A stretch of 29,666 nt of DNA from DATLYH01 sp035575035. Its GTDB lineage: Bacteria > Planctomycetota > Planctomycetia > Gemmatales > Gemmataceae. The position numbers and the translations under genes were made by a program. Under the pieces are notes generated by a model, which was not told the DNA's origin, did no database searches, and saw nothing but the letters and a program-made list of their open reading frames with translations. Positions within the stretch are counted from its first letter, which is position 1. Each line of letters starts with the position of its first letter. The stretch lies in NCBI GenBank assembly GCA_035575035.1, contig DATLYH010000330.1:1-29666 (forward strand), given 5' to 3'. This document shows, piece after piece, positions 23,601-29,666 of the stretch.

Positions 23601-24733
23601 GCTACCCGGCCTTCGACTGGTTGGTCCACCTGGATCGGCCGTTAATCAGCCCCATCGAGTTGTTGCACGTCTCGGCGTACAAGCCGCACGAGCTGACGCA
23701 GGAATTCATCAAACCGGACGGCAAACGGTTCAACCACCGGGCGCCGTGGCTCGATGAGGACCTGACCGGCGCGGGCTTATCGTCGCCGCAGTCGCATCGG
23801 CTCTACCGGGCGCTGGAGTTCTTCTGCACCCGCCCCTGGAGCCTGGGCCTGATGAACGCCCGCACCACGTCAGCGCAACCGGTCACGGCCGGGGCCAACC
23901 GCACGGTGTACCCGGCGGCGCTGGGTGGGCTGACGGCGGCGGGCGGCACCTGGCAGATCGAGGCCGGCTCCTGCGTGCTGATCGACCACGGTCTGCCCAC
24001 CGAGGAAGTGGTCCGCGTCAAGGCGATCCTGCCGCCGGCCCCCGAGCAGCCCGCCGGGTTCATCGCCGACTTCCTCAGGGACCACGGCGCCGGCTTCACC
24101 ATCACGCCAACGGCCGTCAGCGAGCGCATCCCGGGGAAGATCAATCTTAACACGGTCTGGGACAAGGAAATCTTCCTGGCCCTGTGCGACCCGCAGCCGT
24201 CGAACCGCTTCAACGAGGGGACGGTGGCGGACATGTTCGAGAAGCTGAAGATGTCGCGGACCATCAGCGGCGATGTCCCCGGCCCGGGCGATCGGCCGTT
24301 CCGCAGCCTGGCAACCGGCCCGGCCTCGTCAGGTGACTCGCAGCCTTCCGAGACCGGCCTGCAATCTACCCTCCTGCGTTCCCTTCCCGGAGGCGGCCCG
24401 CCGATCCTGGCCGTGCCCGCAGCCCAGCACCCGTACCAACAGTACGAGTTGCTGACGAAGATCTTCAACCAGGTGACGGTACGCAGCAACGTGTTCGCCG
24501 TCTGGCTGACGGTCGGCTTCTTCGAGGTGACCGACGACACCACCCGCCCGGTCAAGCTCGGCCCCGAGTTAGGCCGCGCCGAGAACCGCCATGTCCGCCA
24601 TCGCATGTTCGCCATCGTGGACCGCTCGTTGTTGTTGACCAACCCCGGCCCGCAGCCGGCCTTTGACCCGCGCGCCAGCCGCTCGCCGGGCGCCGCCGGG
24701 CCGGTGGTGCCGTACCTCAGCATCATTGACTGA
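20672..24733 (+). CDS. Very large pseudopilin-like (GspK/PilX-type) exported protein
   Basis: The N-terminus resembles a type II secretion minor pseudopilin of the GspK/PilX kind. A basic leader PVAEPRRG ends in Gly15, a possible prepilin peptidase site. A hydrophobic helix (MILLVVLLMLLLFAILGLSL) follows, then YADAEATAARAYRDAQ. The remaining roughly 1300 residues are Pro/Gly/Trp-rich and not recognised. NIVDFIDPDD (about residues 640-650) recalls GspK-like 'D.IDxD' segments. IPGKINLNTVWDKEI near the C-terminus recalls the 'K.N.N' region of GspK. I chose ATG 20672 (1353 aa); the frame is open back to 20624 inside the repeat array, and neither start has a clear ribosome binding site. GspK proteins are usually about 300-350 aa, so this one is about four times larger. 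Confidence 0.8.
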   Translation: MFRSRPIPVAEPRRGMILLVVLLMLLLFAILGLSLVFYADAEATAARAYRDAQAKGTADIDPEALLAYFLGQLIYDVPDDERGVWSGLRGHSLARNMFGLNYELAPDGTLRLRNNDVPFNGVGRLSLPSPFPGRDDQDLINYTYHPADGFLRDPERLNWINNQPARTGLGQPRGPFAGGVNAPYTYPDLNNLFLAALKADGTLLLPSFHRPWLFGTLRPTNPNWTNSEGKYLILRPRPIDMGPGFPYPEDEGGDVKNLIGAPGGNDSIWIDLDAPVCRAPDGRKYKPLFAALILDLDNRVNLNVHGNLRGPGFAGHASNQGWGPWEVNLGRVLTNTPAEWPHLLAGRGLGGRYGLSTQPHSPLPNNTFVFPGQPRFYAPVDFDGAQAGGAPSSQLSLPGALPALPCDCFPAAVSGYGNGSAGEGQGHPALYNPIRPMPPDRLLSLANMEALLRYRDTGSQAFAADLFRLCPHTFTDRSDPEGAAKRRRLVTLRSFDVDRPGITPWFWPSGPALYNRLPPPWPLPQLSPHPSAGFPPRPSGPPNHPDSEWGPDGRAAAWLTALRRLDLNRPLPAYPLGPDGRIADPTGFAVAQTARQQLAADILERLRRLTGTGQPAPPGMPGYEPARWNALRWLAQLAVNIVDFIDPDDCMTPFNWAGGEWVYGTELPRVLLNEAYAEYANAPGDPGLTDPGSPHATLLKCNIWVELYNPFRHDEPVTAPWRNGAAWLAMPPTGPGMNNGYAVYRLVIARLSPYALDPLRAPENVRGELYPPGTGSVLSVVDRFEPVAPPAPVVDTRVILPADAAYDFGFFGPEAGNRGFYVLGPQLGPGEHSPFLPTPDGQPLETLRRPEMSFVIPAANPMRQLLPRPTLLLQRLACPYLPPGPHNPYVTVDFMANVEAHYAAEVSAAVPDGPGPAPLPVEARFSVGRKQPYAGHETQLRRQWPQPPLPGQPQHTFFQHNTDPETTGPNWRRRPAGYPAFDWLVHLDRPLISPIELLHVSAYKPHELTQEFIKPDGKRFNHRAPWLDEDLTGAGLSSPQSHRLYRALEFFCTRPWSLGLMNARTTSAQPVTAGANRTVYPAALGGLTAAGGTWQIEAGSCVLIDHGLPTEEVVRVKAILPPAPEQPAGFIADFLRDHGAGFTITPTAVSERIPGKINLNTVWDKEIFLALCDPQPSNRFNEGTVADMFEKLKMSRTISGDVPGPGDRPFRSLATGPASSGDSQPSETGLQSTLLRSLPGGGPPILAVPAAQHPYQQYELLTKIFNQVTVRSNVFAVWLTVGFFEVTDDTTRPVKLGPELGRAENRHVRHRMFAIVDRSLLLTNPGPQPAFDPRASRSPGAAGPVVPYLSIID

Positions 24734-24792
24734 TCGCGCTGCCGGGACACATCCGAAATGAGCCGCCCGCATTGCGTGCCGGGAGTCGGCCT

Positions 24793-24821
24793 TTGCCGCG
24801 AAGCGGCTAGTTGCTTACGAT
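24793..24821 (+). promoter_or_regulatory. Candidate promoter for the selenoprotein gene
   Basis: TTGCCG (24793-24798), a 17-nt spacer and TACGAT (24816-24821) lie 73 nt before the ATG at 24895, in the 161-bp gap after the pseudopilin-like gene. Each box matches 4 of 6 consensus bases. Confidence 0.4.
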
Positions 24822-24894
24822 GAGAAGAGAAGAGCAGCCGTGCCGTCCCCGGAAGGACCGGGGTGCGCCGCGCTCGGGCACAAGGAGATCGGTC

Positions 24895-25419
24895 ATGCGT
24901 GCGATTCGCTGGTGCAGGTGGCCGGCCTTGCTGGCGCTGCCTGTGCTGGCCGGGAGCCTGGCACTGCCGGCCGCCGGTCAGACATCGGCGGACAAGGTGA
25001 CCTTGCGGGTGGTGAAATTCGACGACCTGATCCGGACCCTCAACGGCCTCAAAGGCAAGGTCGTCGTCATGGATGTCTGGGCCGACACCTGAATTACCTG
25101 CAAGAAGGAATTCCCGCATCTGGTCGAGATGCACAACAAGTACGCCAAGGACGGTCTGGCCGCCGTGTCCGTCAGTCTGGACGATCCCAATGAACCGGGG
25201 GTCAAGGAGACGGTCCTGAAGTTCCTGGAGTCGAAGAAAGCCACCTTCACCAACCTGATCCTGGATGAGAAGGTGGAGGTCTGGCAGGAAAAACTGAAAA
25301 TCGACGGCCCGCCGGCAGTCTTCGTGATCGGCCGCGACGGCAAGATCGTCCAGAAGTTCACCGAGGTCAACTATGCCGAGGTCGAGAAACTGGCGGTCGA
25401 ACTGCTGAAGAAAAAGTAA
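24895..25419 (+). CDS. Exported TlpA/ResA-like thioredoxin, probable selenoprotein (in-frame TGA = Sec66)
   Basis: This is a thiol-disulfide oxidoreductase of the TlpA/AhpC-TSA thioredoxin fold, acting outside the cytoplasm. The ATG at 24895 follows AAGGAG by 7 nt. Residues 1-29 form a signal peptide (ALLALPVLAGSLALPAAG). The active site reads KVVVMDVWADT, then TGA (25090-25092), then ITCKKEFPHL. In relatives this is W-A-x-x-C-x-x-C-x-x-E-x-P, so TGA is exactly at the first redox Cys (residue 66) and Cys69 is intact. The same frame continues without a frameshift to TAA at 25417-25419 with normal family features (VSVSLDDPNEPG, cis-Pro region GPPAVFVIGRDGKIV, LAVELLKKK). Full length is 174 aa with Sec. 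A SECIS-like hairpin follows the TGA. Alternatives are a nonsense mutation or a base error. The thiamine-binding gene follows by 12 bp. Confidence 0.85.
25090..25132 (+). promoter_or_regulatory. Putative bacterial SECIS element (UGA plus downstream hairpin)
   Basis: After the UGA (25090-25092) comes a perfect 6-bp stem, GCATCT (25116-25121) with AGATGC (25127-25132), closing a 5-nt loop GGTCG. There are 29 nt between the UGA and the first loop base. Known bSECIS elements have a small apical loop with G in the first two positions, as in the GGUCU of E. coli fdhF, located roughly 16-37 nt from the UGA. It would recruit SelB-Sec-tRNA to insert Sec66. Confidence 0.75.
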
Positions 25420-25431
25420 CGGAGCGTTGCC

Positions 25432-25770
25432 GTGGTCCTGCTTGAGTTCAGTATGACCCCGCTGGGCAAGGGGGAATCGGTCGGCCCGTATGTGGCCCGC
25501 TGTCTGGAGATCGTGGCGGCCAGCGGCCTGGATTATCGGCTGCACGCGATGGGCACCATCCTGGAAGGGGAGTGGGACGAGGTCTTCGCCGTGGTGCGGC
25601 GCTGCTTCGAGGCCCTGCGGCCGGACTGCGACCGGATCAGCTGTGTCATCAAGGTGGACTACCGCGCGGGACCTGCCGGCCGGCTGACAAGCAAGGTGCG
25701 GCGCGTGGAGGAATTGCTGGGCCGGCCGCTGAAGACCGACCTGGAAAGCGAGCCGAAAGGCCTGACCTGA
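25432..25770 (+). CDS. MTH1187-family thiamine-binding protein
   Basis: This small ferredoxin-like-fold family (MTH1187/YkoF-related, formerly DUF77) binds thiamine or related ligands; its physiological role is not firmly known. The sequence is typical: LLEFSMTPLGKGESVGPYVA, then DYRLHAMGTILEGEWDEVFAVV and ISCVIKVDYRAG, then an SKVRRVEELLGRPL C-terminus. Length is 112 aa, normal. The start is GTG at 25432, with GGAG 7 nt upstream. Only 12 bp separate it from the selenoprotein stop codon, so the two genes are almost certainly co-transcribed. No functional link is obvious. It is convergent with the PEP-CTERM gene, with a 23-bp gap. Confidence 0.9.
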   Translation: MVLLEFSMTPLGKGESVGPYVARCLEIVAASGLDYRLHAMGTILEGEWDEVFAVVRRCFEALRPDCDRISCVIKVDYRAGPAGRLTSKVRRVEELLGRPLKTDLESEPKGLT

Positions 25771-25793
25771 GGCCACGCCTTTGCGCCGGTCGT

Positions 25794-26648
25794 CTACGCG
25801 GCGCGGTTGCGCCGGAGGAAACGCCAGCCCATTAATCCACTGGCGCCCAGGCCGGCGAGTATGAACGTGGGCGGTTCCGGCACCAACCGCCAGCCCATGT
25901 TCTGGTAATTGGCCGCGATGTCCTGGTAGGCCTGGGGGAGCACCGGGCTGATTTCCCGCAACTCGACGACATGGTTGCGCACCACGTTGACACCGGGGTC
26001 GAGTTCGCGTGTGATCTTCCAGGTGAAGCCTGCATGTACGGAGTAGGTCTTGGCCGTTTGATCGACGATACTCACCAGGTAAGTGTCAAAGGCAATCATG
26101 TCCCCGAGGTTGAAGCCGGACGGGAAGTCCTGGTAGGGGAGCAGGGTGTCGGTGCCCGGCGGTAGGTCGAACGGCGGATTGATGGGGGGCGCGGGCGGTC
26201 CGCCCGCCCCGCTTTCGTTGAGATACCACGGCTGGTTGTCGCGGGGCGTGGGATTGGCGGGGGCGTCGGAGGGGTCGGCGTGAGGCACGGCCCCAAAGGT
26301 GGCGTTGTGCCCTGGCGGCTGCACCTTGACGATCTGGAGCCAGTTGAAGTGATGCTCGTTCACACCCGCCGCAGTCGTGGCCAGGTTGCCCGCCTTGACG
26401 TAGAAGCCGCTCTGTTCGCCGGCGGGCGTGGCCTTGCCAATCCCCTGATTGCCAGTGGCGGTGAAGTCAGCCGTCCCCACGTGAAGGCGGATTTGGCCGA
26501 TGTCGTCGACGGTAATGTTCAGACCGGCGATGTGATCCGCCTGCCCGGACGCGGTCAGAGCGCCTAGGAGGGCGAGGGCCAGGAACAACCGCAAGCACGT
26601 CCGGCCGGAACGGATTCCCGAGATGGGTTGCTGTCTTCGGGAAGTCAT
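25794..26648 (-). CDS. PEP-CTERM sorted exported protein
   Basis: The protein carries a signal peptide (hydrophobic LRLFLALALLGALTASGQA, about residues 19-37) and a C-terminal PEP-CTERM sorting signal. That signal is VPEPPTFILAGLGASG followed by a short hydrophobic helix and the basic tail RFLRRNRAA. Such proteins are processed by exosortase in bacteria that make exopolysaccharide. The central 210 residues (HIAGLNITVDDIGQIRLHVG, YVKAGNLATTAAGVNEHHFN, YSVHAGFTWKITRE) are not a family I recognise. Length is 284 aa. AAGGGG lies 6 nt before the ATG at 26648. A promoter candidate with a perfect TTGACA lies at 26827-26856. No exosortase gene is in the window. Confidence 0.88.
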   Translation of the reverse strand: MTSRRQQPISGIRSGRTCLRLFLALALLGALTASGQADHIAGLNITVDDIGQIRLHVGTADFTATGNQGIGKATPAGEQSGFYVKAGNLATTAAGVNEHHFNWLQIVKVQPPGHNATFGAVPHADPSDAPANPTPRDNQPWYLNESGAGGPPAPPINPPFDLPPGTDTLLPYQDFPSGFNLGDMIAFDTYLVSIVDQTAKTYSVHAGFTWKITRELDPGVNVVRNHVVELREISPVLPQAYQDIAANYQNMGWRLVPEPPTFILAGLGASGLMGWRFLRRNRAA

Positions 26649-26826
26649 GATGCACCCCTTTACTACGGTAGAAAGGAGATCTAGCCCCAGACAAGCGTGT
26701 CAGGTCCAAGAAGGTTGATGGTGGTTGGTGAACGGGGTCGGCTGAGTGAGGAGGAGAGGTGGTGGCGCGCAAAGAAAACGGCGCCTCACAACTGTCTCCT
26801 CGACAGTCGATGGGCACCGCAAGTAG

Positions 26827-26856
26827 AAGTTACAGTTGCTCCTGGTGGAATGTCAA
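26827..26856 (-). promoter_or_regulatory. Candidate promoter for the PEP-CTERM gene
   Basis: On the minus strand a perfect TTGACA (26856-26851) is followed after 18 nt by TAACTT (26832-26827). It would leave a leader of about 170 nt before the ATG at 26648. The -10 box is only a partial match. Confidence 0.4.
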
Positions 26857-26934
26857 GCATATTCTCGGTTGGATAACGGTTTTTTTGGGTTCGAAACCTG
26901 AGCCCGGCTTGAGCCCGAAGACGAGAGAGTACCG

Positions 26935-27420
26935 ATGAACGACCGCGAGCCGCAGAAGCAGCTGGCCGCCGCTCTGGGCCGCATCCCCAGCGGGCTGTTT
27001 GTGGTGACGGTGCGCCGCGGTGGTGCGGAAACCGGCATGCTGGCCAGCTGGGTGCAGCAGTGCTCCTTCGAGCCGCCGCAGATCAGCCTGGCGATCAAGC
27101 GCGGCCGCGAGATCGCCGCCTGGCTGACCGAGGATGCCCCCTTCGTCGTGAACATTCTCGACGAGAGCCAGACCGATATGCTGATCCACTTCGGCCGGGG
27201 CTTCCGGCTGGACGAGCCGGCGTTCACCGGGCTGGCGGTCGAGCGTGCCGCGAGCGGCGCCCCGGTGTTGAGTGAGGCGCTGGCGTACCTCGACTGCCGG
27301 GTGGTGTCCCGCTGCGCTGCCGGCGACCATGACCTGTACATCGGCCGGGTCATCGCCGGCCGGATGCTGGGCGAGGGCCATCCGATGGTCCATGTGCGCA
27401 AGAGTGGGTTTCATTACTAA
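26935..27420 (+). CDS. Flavin reductase-like FMN-binding protein
   Basis: Members of the flavin reductase-like (HpaC/RutF-type) split-barrel family bind FMN and often reduce flavins with NAD(P)H for a partner oxygenase. Typical segments are LGRIPSGLFVVTVRRGGAET, MLASWVQQCSFEPPQISLAI, FVVNILDESQTDML, HFGRGFRLDEPAF and LAYLDCRVVSRCAAGDHDLY, followed by IGRVIAGRMLGEGHPMVH. Length is 161 aa, typical. No signal peptide is seen, so it is cytoplasmic. The ATG at 26935 follows a GAGAG ribosome binding site. It is divergent from the PEP-CTERM gene and 95 bp upstream of the molybdopterin oxidoreductase, with a palindrome in that gap. No oxygenase partner is visible. Confidence 0.9.
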   Translation: MNDREPQKQLAAALGRIPSGLFVVTVRRGGAETGMLASWVQQCSFEPPQISLAIKRGREIAAWLTEDAPFVVNILDESQTDMLIHFGRGFRLDEPAFTGLAVERAASGAPVLSEALAYLDCRVVSRCAAGDHDLYIGRVIAGRMLGEGHPMVHVRKSGFHY

Positions 27421-27448
27421 TCCGGGGTCATCTGGGATGGCCTTGGTA

Positions 27449-27482
27449 GCCGCTTGTAGCTTAGCGCTAAGTCGCAAGCGGC
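27449..27482. repeat. 34-bp near-palindrome between the flavin reductase and SUOX-like genes
   Basis: GCCGCTTG (27449-27456) and CAAGCGGC (27475-27482) flank a perfect 12-bp palindrome CTTAGCGCTAAG (27460-27471), with 3-nt mismatched spacers. It lies 29 bp after the flavin reductase stop. It could be a dispersed hairpin repeat or an operator. Confidence 0.7.
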
Positions 27483-27515
27483 CAACCAGAACGATTCACG
27501 CGGTCCTCTATAACG

Positions 27516-28166
27516 ATGAGCGATCCCAAGGTCCCGTTGATTGAGAGTCCTGACGTCCACCGGGACCAGCGCATCCCGCCGCGGCAGGTGCTGACGCGCA
27601 AGTGGCCGGTCCTGCACGCCGGCAGCACGCCGTCCTTCGACCGCGCCACCTGGACGTTCCGTATCTTTGGCCTGGTTGAGAAACCCTGGGAGTGTACCTA
27701 CGACGAGTTCCTTTCCCTGCCGCGCGTGCAGGTGCTGGCCGATATGCATTGCGTCACCGGCTGGAGCAAGCTCGACAACCTCTGGGAAGGGGTCAGCACG
27801 CGCGAGGTGCTCCGCCACGTCCAGGTGCTGCCCGAGGCGAAGTATGTGATGGTCCACTGCGAGCACGGCTTCACCACCAACCTGCCGCTGGAGGACTTCC
27901 TCGGCGAGGACTGCCTGTTTGCCTGGCGACACAACGGCCAGGACCTGGAGCCGGACCACGGCTACCCCCTCCGCCTGGTGGTGCCGCGGCTATACGCCTG
28001 GAAGAGTGCCAAGTGGGTGCGCGGCATCGAGTTGATGGAGCACGACCGGCCTGGCTTCTGGGAGAGCTGGGAGAACGGCGGCTATCACATGCGCGGCGAC
28101 CCGTGGCCCAAGGAGGGAAGAACGGACGGGCAGCGCTTCCGGGAGGATTGGGAATCTCCAGGCTGA
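27516..28166 (+). CDS. Sulfite oxidase/YedY-type molybdopterin-dependent oxidoreductase
   Basis: This is a SUOX-fold molybdopterin enzyme of the short 'sulfite oxidase-like oxidoreductase' group. FRIFGLVEKPWECTYDEFLSL begins the domain. VLADMHCVTGWSKLDNLWEG contains the Cys expected to ligate molybdenum. VMVHCEHGFTTNLPLEDFL and DHGYPLRLVVPRLYAWKSAK, then WVRGIELM, complete the pattern. Length is 216 aa. There is no twin-arginine signal, unlike YedY/MsrP, so it is probably cytoplasmic and its natural substrate is unknown. The ribosome binding site at 27516 is weak; the start is supported by MSDPKVPL and family length. It may form a transcription unit with the flavin reductase. Confidence 0.9.
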   Translation: MSDPKVPLIESPDVHRDQRIPPRQVLTRKWPVLHAGSTPSFDRATWTFRIFGLVEKPWECTYDEFLSLPRVQVLADMHCVTGWSKLDNLWEGVSTREVLRHVQVLPEAKYVMVHCEHGFTTNLPLEDFLGEDCLFAWRHNGQDLEPDHGYPLRLVVPRLYAWKSAKWVRGIELMEHDRPGFWESWENGGYHMRGDPWPKEGRTDGQRFREDWESPG

Positions 28167-28196
28167 CCGCACGCCATCTCCTGGACAGGAATCCTG

Positions 28197-28225
28197 TTGC
28201 CGGCCGCCCTTCGCGAGGGTAAAGT
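28197..28225 (+). promoter_or_regulatory. Weak promoter candidate for the PSCyt/PSD gene
   Basis: TTGCCG (28197-28202), a 17-nt spacer and TAAAGT (28220-28225) lie about 75 nt upstream of the likely start codons at 28299/28302. Each box matches 4 of 6 consensus bases. Confidence 0.3.
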
Positions 28226-28298
28226 CAATCACCGAGGTTTGCTACAGCTAATACACCGTGGCCGCATGGAAGCGACCCCAGGACTCCGCTCCGAGACT

Positions 28299-29666
28299 AT
28301 GATGCGCATTGGGACCATCCTGACGCTTGCTGCTGCCTCGGCCCTGGCCTGGGCGGGCGAGACATCCGGCGAAGAGCCGGCCGCCGTGCGGGCGATGGTC
28401 AATAAGTTTTGTCTAGGCTGTCACGATGCGGCCGTCGCCAAGGGCGGGTTGGACCTTGGTTCCGTCGTCTCTGAAGAGATAGGCCGGCACCCGGAGGTCT
28501 GGGAGAAGGTCGTTCGCCGGCTGCGCGCCCGCCAAATGCCGCCTGCGGGGAGAAAGCGGCCGGATGAGGCGACCTATGCGGCTGTCGTGGCGCAGCTCGA
28601 GGCTGCCCTCGACCGCGCGGCGGCGGAGCGGCCAAACCCCGGCCGCACCGACACCATTCGGCGGCTGACCCGCACCGAGTATCAAAACGCCATCCGCGAC
28701 CTGCTAGCGCTGGAGATCGACGCAGCGGCGCTGTTGCCGGGGGACGAGGCCGGCCACGGCTTCGATAACGTCACGGTCGGGACCCTCTCGCCGACCCTGC
28801 TCAACCGCTACCTCACGGCGGCGGAGAAGATCAGCCGCTTGGCGGTCGGCAGTGCCCGGCGGTCGCCCGGCGGCGACACCATTCGCGTCCGGGCCGACAT
28901 TACCCAGGAAGACCGCATGGATGGGCTGCCCCTGGGAACGCGCGGCGGCACCCTGATCCGTTACACCTTCCCGCGGGACGGCGAATACGAGATCCAGATC
29001 CGTCTGGCGCGCGACCGCAACGAACATGTCGAGGGCCTGTACGAGCCGCATGAGCTGGAAGTGCTGCTCGACCGGCAGCGGGTCAAGTCGTTCACGGTGA
29101 AGCCGCCGCCGGGCCGCCAGGACTTCCAGCACGTCGATGCCCATCTGAAGTTCCGCCTGCCGGTGAAGGCCGGCCCCCATGACCTGGGCATAACGTTCCT
29201 GAAGAATCCGTCGTCGCTGCTTGAAACCCTCCGCCAGCCGTATCATTCCCGGTTCAACATGCATCGGCACCCGCGGACCGGGCCTGCCGTTTATCAGGTC
29301 ACCATCACCGGGCCGTTCGAGGACAAAGGGCCGGGCGACACCCCGAGCCGCCGTCGCATCTTTATTACCCGGCCCAAGTCGCCGGACGAGGAGGAGGCCT
29401 GCGCGAAGCAAATCCTCGCGGCGCTGATGCGTCGGGCCTACCGGCGGCCCGTCCGTGATGCGGACCTCGAGCGCATCCTGCCGTTTTACCGCGACGGCCG
29501 GCGCGAGGGGGATTTCGACGCCGGCATCGAGGCGGCCCTCAGCGCCATCCTGGTCAGCCCCGAATTCCTGTTCCGCCTCGAACCGGACCCGGCCGACGTC
29601 CCCCTCACCCCAACCCTCTCCCCCCAAGGGGAGAGAGGGGGGAAGCGTTTGCTCCCCTCGCCCCCG
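28299..29666 (+). CDS. Planctomycete cytochrome c-like protein (PSCyt1/PSD family), 3' end outside window
   Basis: These large exported proteins combine a c-type haem domain with several PSD/PSCyt domains typical of planctomycetes; their function is not established. A signal peptide (RIGTILTLAAASALAWAG) precedes the haem motif CLGCH (Cys38, Cys41, His42). RLRARQMPPAGRKRPDEA completes the PSCyt1-like domain. RRLTRTEYQNAIRDLLALEI, then LLPGDEAGHGFDN, is the PSD3 (DUF1587) domain. RRAYRRPVRDADLERILPFY, then ALSAILVSPEFLFRLEPDP, is the PSD5 (DUF1595) domain. The frame is open to the window edge (456 codons). Just after LEPDP it runs through an SPQGER-type palindrome in frame, so the protein gains PLTPTLSPQGERGGK at about residues 435-449. 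ATGs at 28299 and 28302 are adjacent; 28266 is also in frame. None has a clear ribosome binding site. Confidence 0.92.
   Translation, partial: MMRIGTILTLAAASALAWAGETSGEEPAAVRAMVNKFCLGCHDAAVAKGGLDLGSVVSEEIGRHPEVWEKVVRRLRARQMPPAGRKRPDEATYAAVVAQLEAALDRAAAERPNPGRTDTIRRLTRTEYQNAIRDLLALEIDAAALLPGDEAGHGFDNVTVGTLSPTLLNRYLTAAEKISRLAVGSARRSPGGDTIRVRADITQEDRMDGLPLGTRGGTLIRYTFPRDGEYEIQIRLARDRNEHVEGLYEPHELEVLLDRQRVKSFTVKPPPGRQDFQHVDAHLKFRLPVKAGPHDLGITFLKNPSSLLETLRQPYHSRFNMHRHPRTGPAVYQVTITGPFEDKGPGDTPSRRRIFITRPKSPDEEEACAKQILAALMRRAYRRPVRDADLERILPFYRDGRREGDFDAGIEAALSAILVSPEFLFRLEPDPADVPLTPTLSPQGERGGKRLLPSPP
29601..29641 (+). repeat. SPQGER-type palindromic repeat inside the PSCyt/PSD gene
   Basis: CTCTCCCC (29616-29623) and GGGGAGAG (29628-29635) form a perfect 8-bp stem with loop CCAA, preceded by CCCCTCACCCCAAC. 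The element reads PLTPTLSPQGERGG in the gene's frame. The intergenic copy at 14414-14460 has the same layout. Confidence 0.85.

Noticed and set aside
25129..25419. A separate 96-aa thioredoxin-like gene starting at the Met encoded at 25129
   Set aside because: It lacks the active site and a ribosome binding site. It is in the same frame as the upstream part and continues it exactly, so it is the C-terminal part of the TGA-containing gene.
24895..25419. Frameshifted pseudogene
   Set aside because: Both sides of the TGA are in one frame, the change would need to hit exactly the redox Cys codon, and all other family features are preserved. A simple nonsense mutation remains the main alternative.

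Overview
The window looks like a chromosomal segment of a GC-rich planctomycete, probably of the Gemmata/Gemmatales type. This rests on gene content: a 'planctomycete cytochrome' (PSCyt/PSD) protein, a DUF1800-DUF1501 pair, a Tat-exported Gfo/Idh/MocA oxidoreductase, a PEP-CTERM protein, a very large pseudopilin-like protein, and many short GC-rich palindromic repeats between genes. The lineage is an inference, since no rRNA gene is present.

Positions 1-4997 (minus strand) hold a translation/replication operon read in the order rplY (L25) - pth - rpsF (S6) - ssb - rplI (L9) - dnaB. A good sigma70-type promoter and a 10-bp leader hairpin precede rplY, and a second promoter candidate precedes ssb. 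rpsR, often found in this cluster, is absent. The window edge cuts dnaB inside an intein that begins after the conserved RESG motif and carries the start of a LAGLIDADG endonuclease. Positions 5047-14355 hold a minus-strand Gfo/Idh/MocA protein (probable TTG start), then plus-strand genes: a metal-dependent amidohydrolase, a Tat-exported dimethylformamidase-like protein, a SpoIVB/S55-type serine peptidase-like protein and a beta-propeller protein. Positions 14356-20650 hold a repeat-rich intergenic region with a potentially structured leader, the DUF1800/DUF1501 pair, a perfect 20-bp parS-like palindrome, a leucine-rich-repeat lipoprotein and a tandem 43-bp repeat array. Positions 20672-29666 hold the large pseudopilin-like protein, a thioredoxin-like gene with an in-frame TGA, an MTH1187-type thiamine-binding protein, a PEP-CTERM protein (minus), a flavin reductase, a SUOX/YedY-type molybdopterin oxidoreductase and the start of a PSCyt/PSD protein.

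The most notable signal is at 24895-25419. An exported TlpA/ResA-like thioredoxin is interrupted by TGA exactly at the first cysteine of its CxxC active site (W-A-D-T-TGA-I-T-C-K-K-E-F-P). The frame stays open and thioredoxin-like to its natural end. A perfect 6-bp hairpin with apical loop GGUCG begins 23 nt after the TGA, which fits a bacterial SECIS element. The gene is best read as an exported UxxC selenoprotein. No selA, selB, selC or selD gene is in the window, so decoding capacity must be confirmed elsewhere in the genome.

A second theme is the number of short palindromic repeat families. One supplies the rplI stop codon, one overlaps the upstream end of the pseudopilin-like reading frame, one overlaps the pth 3' end, and one (an element reading PLTPTLSPQGER) sits in frame inside the PSCyt/PSD gene.
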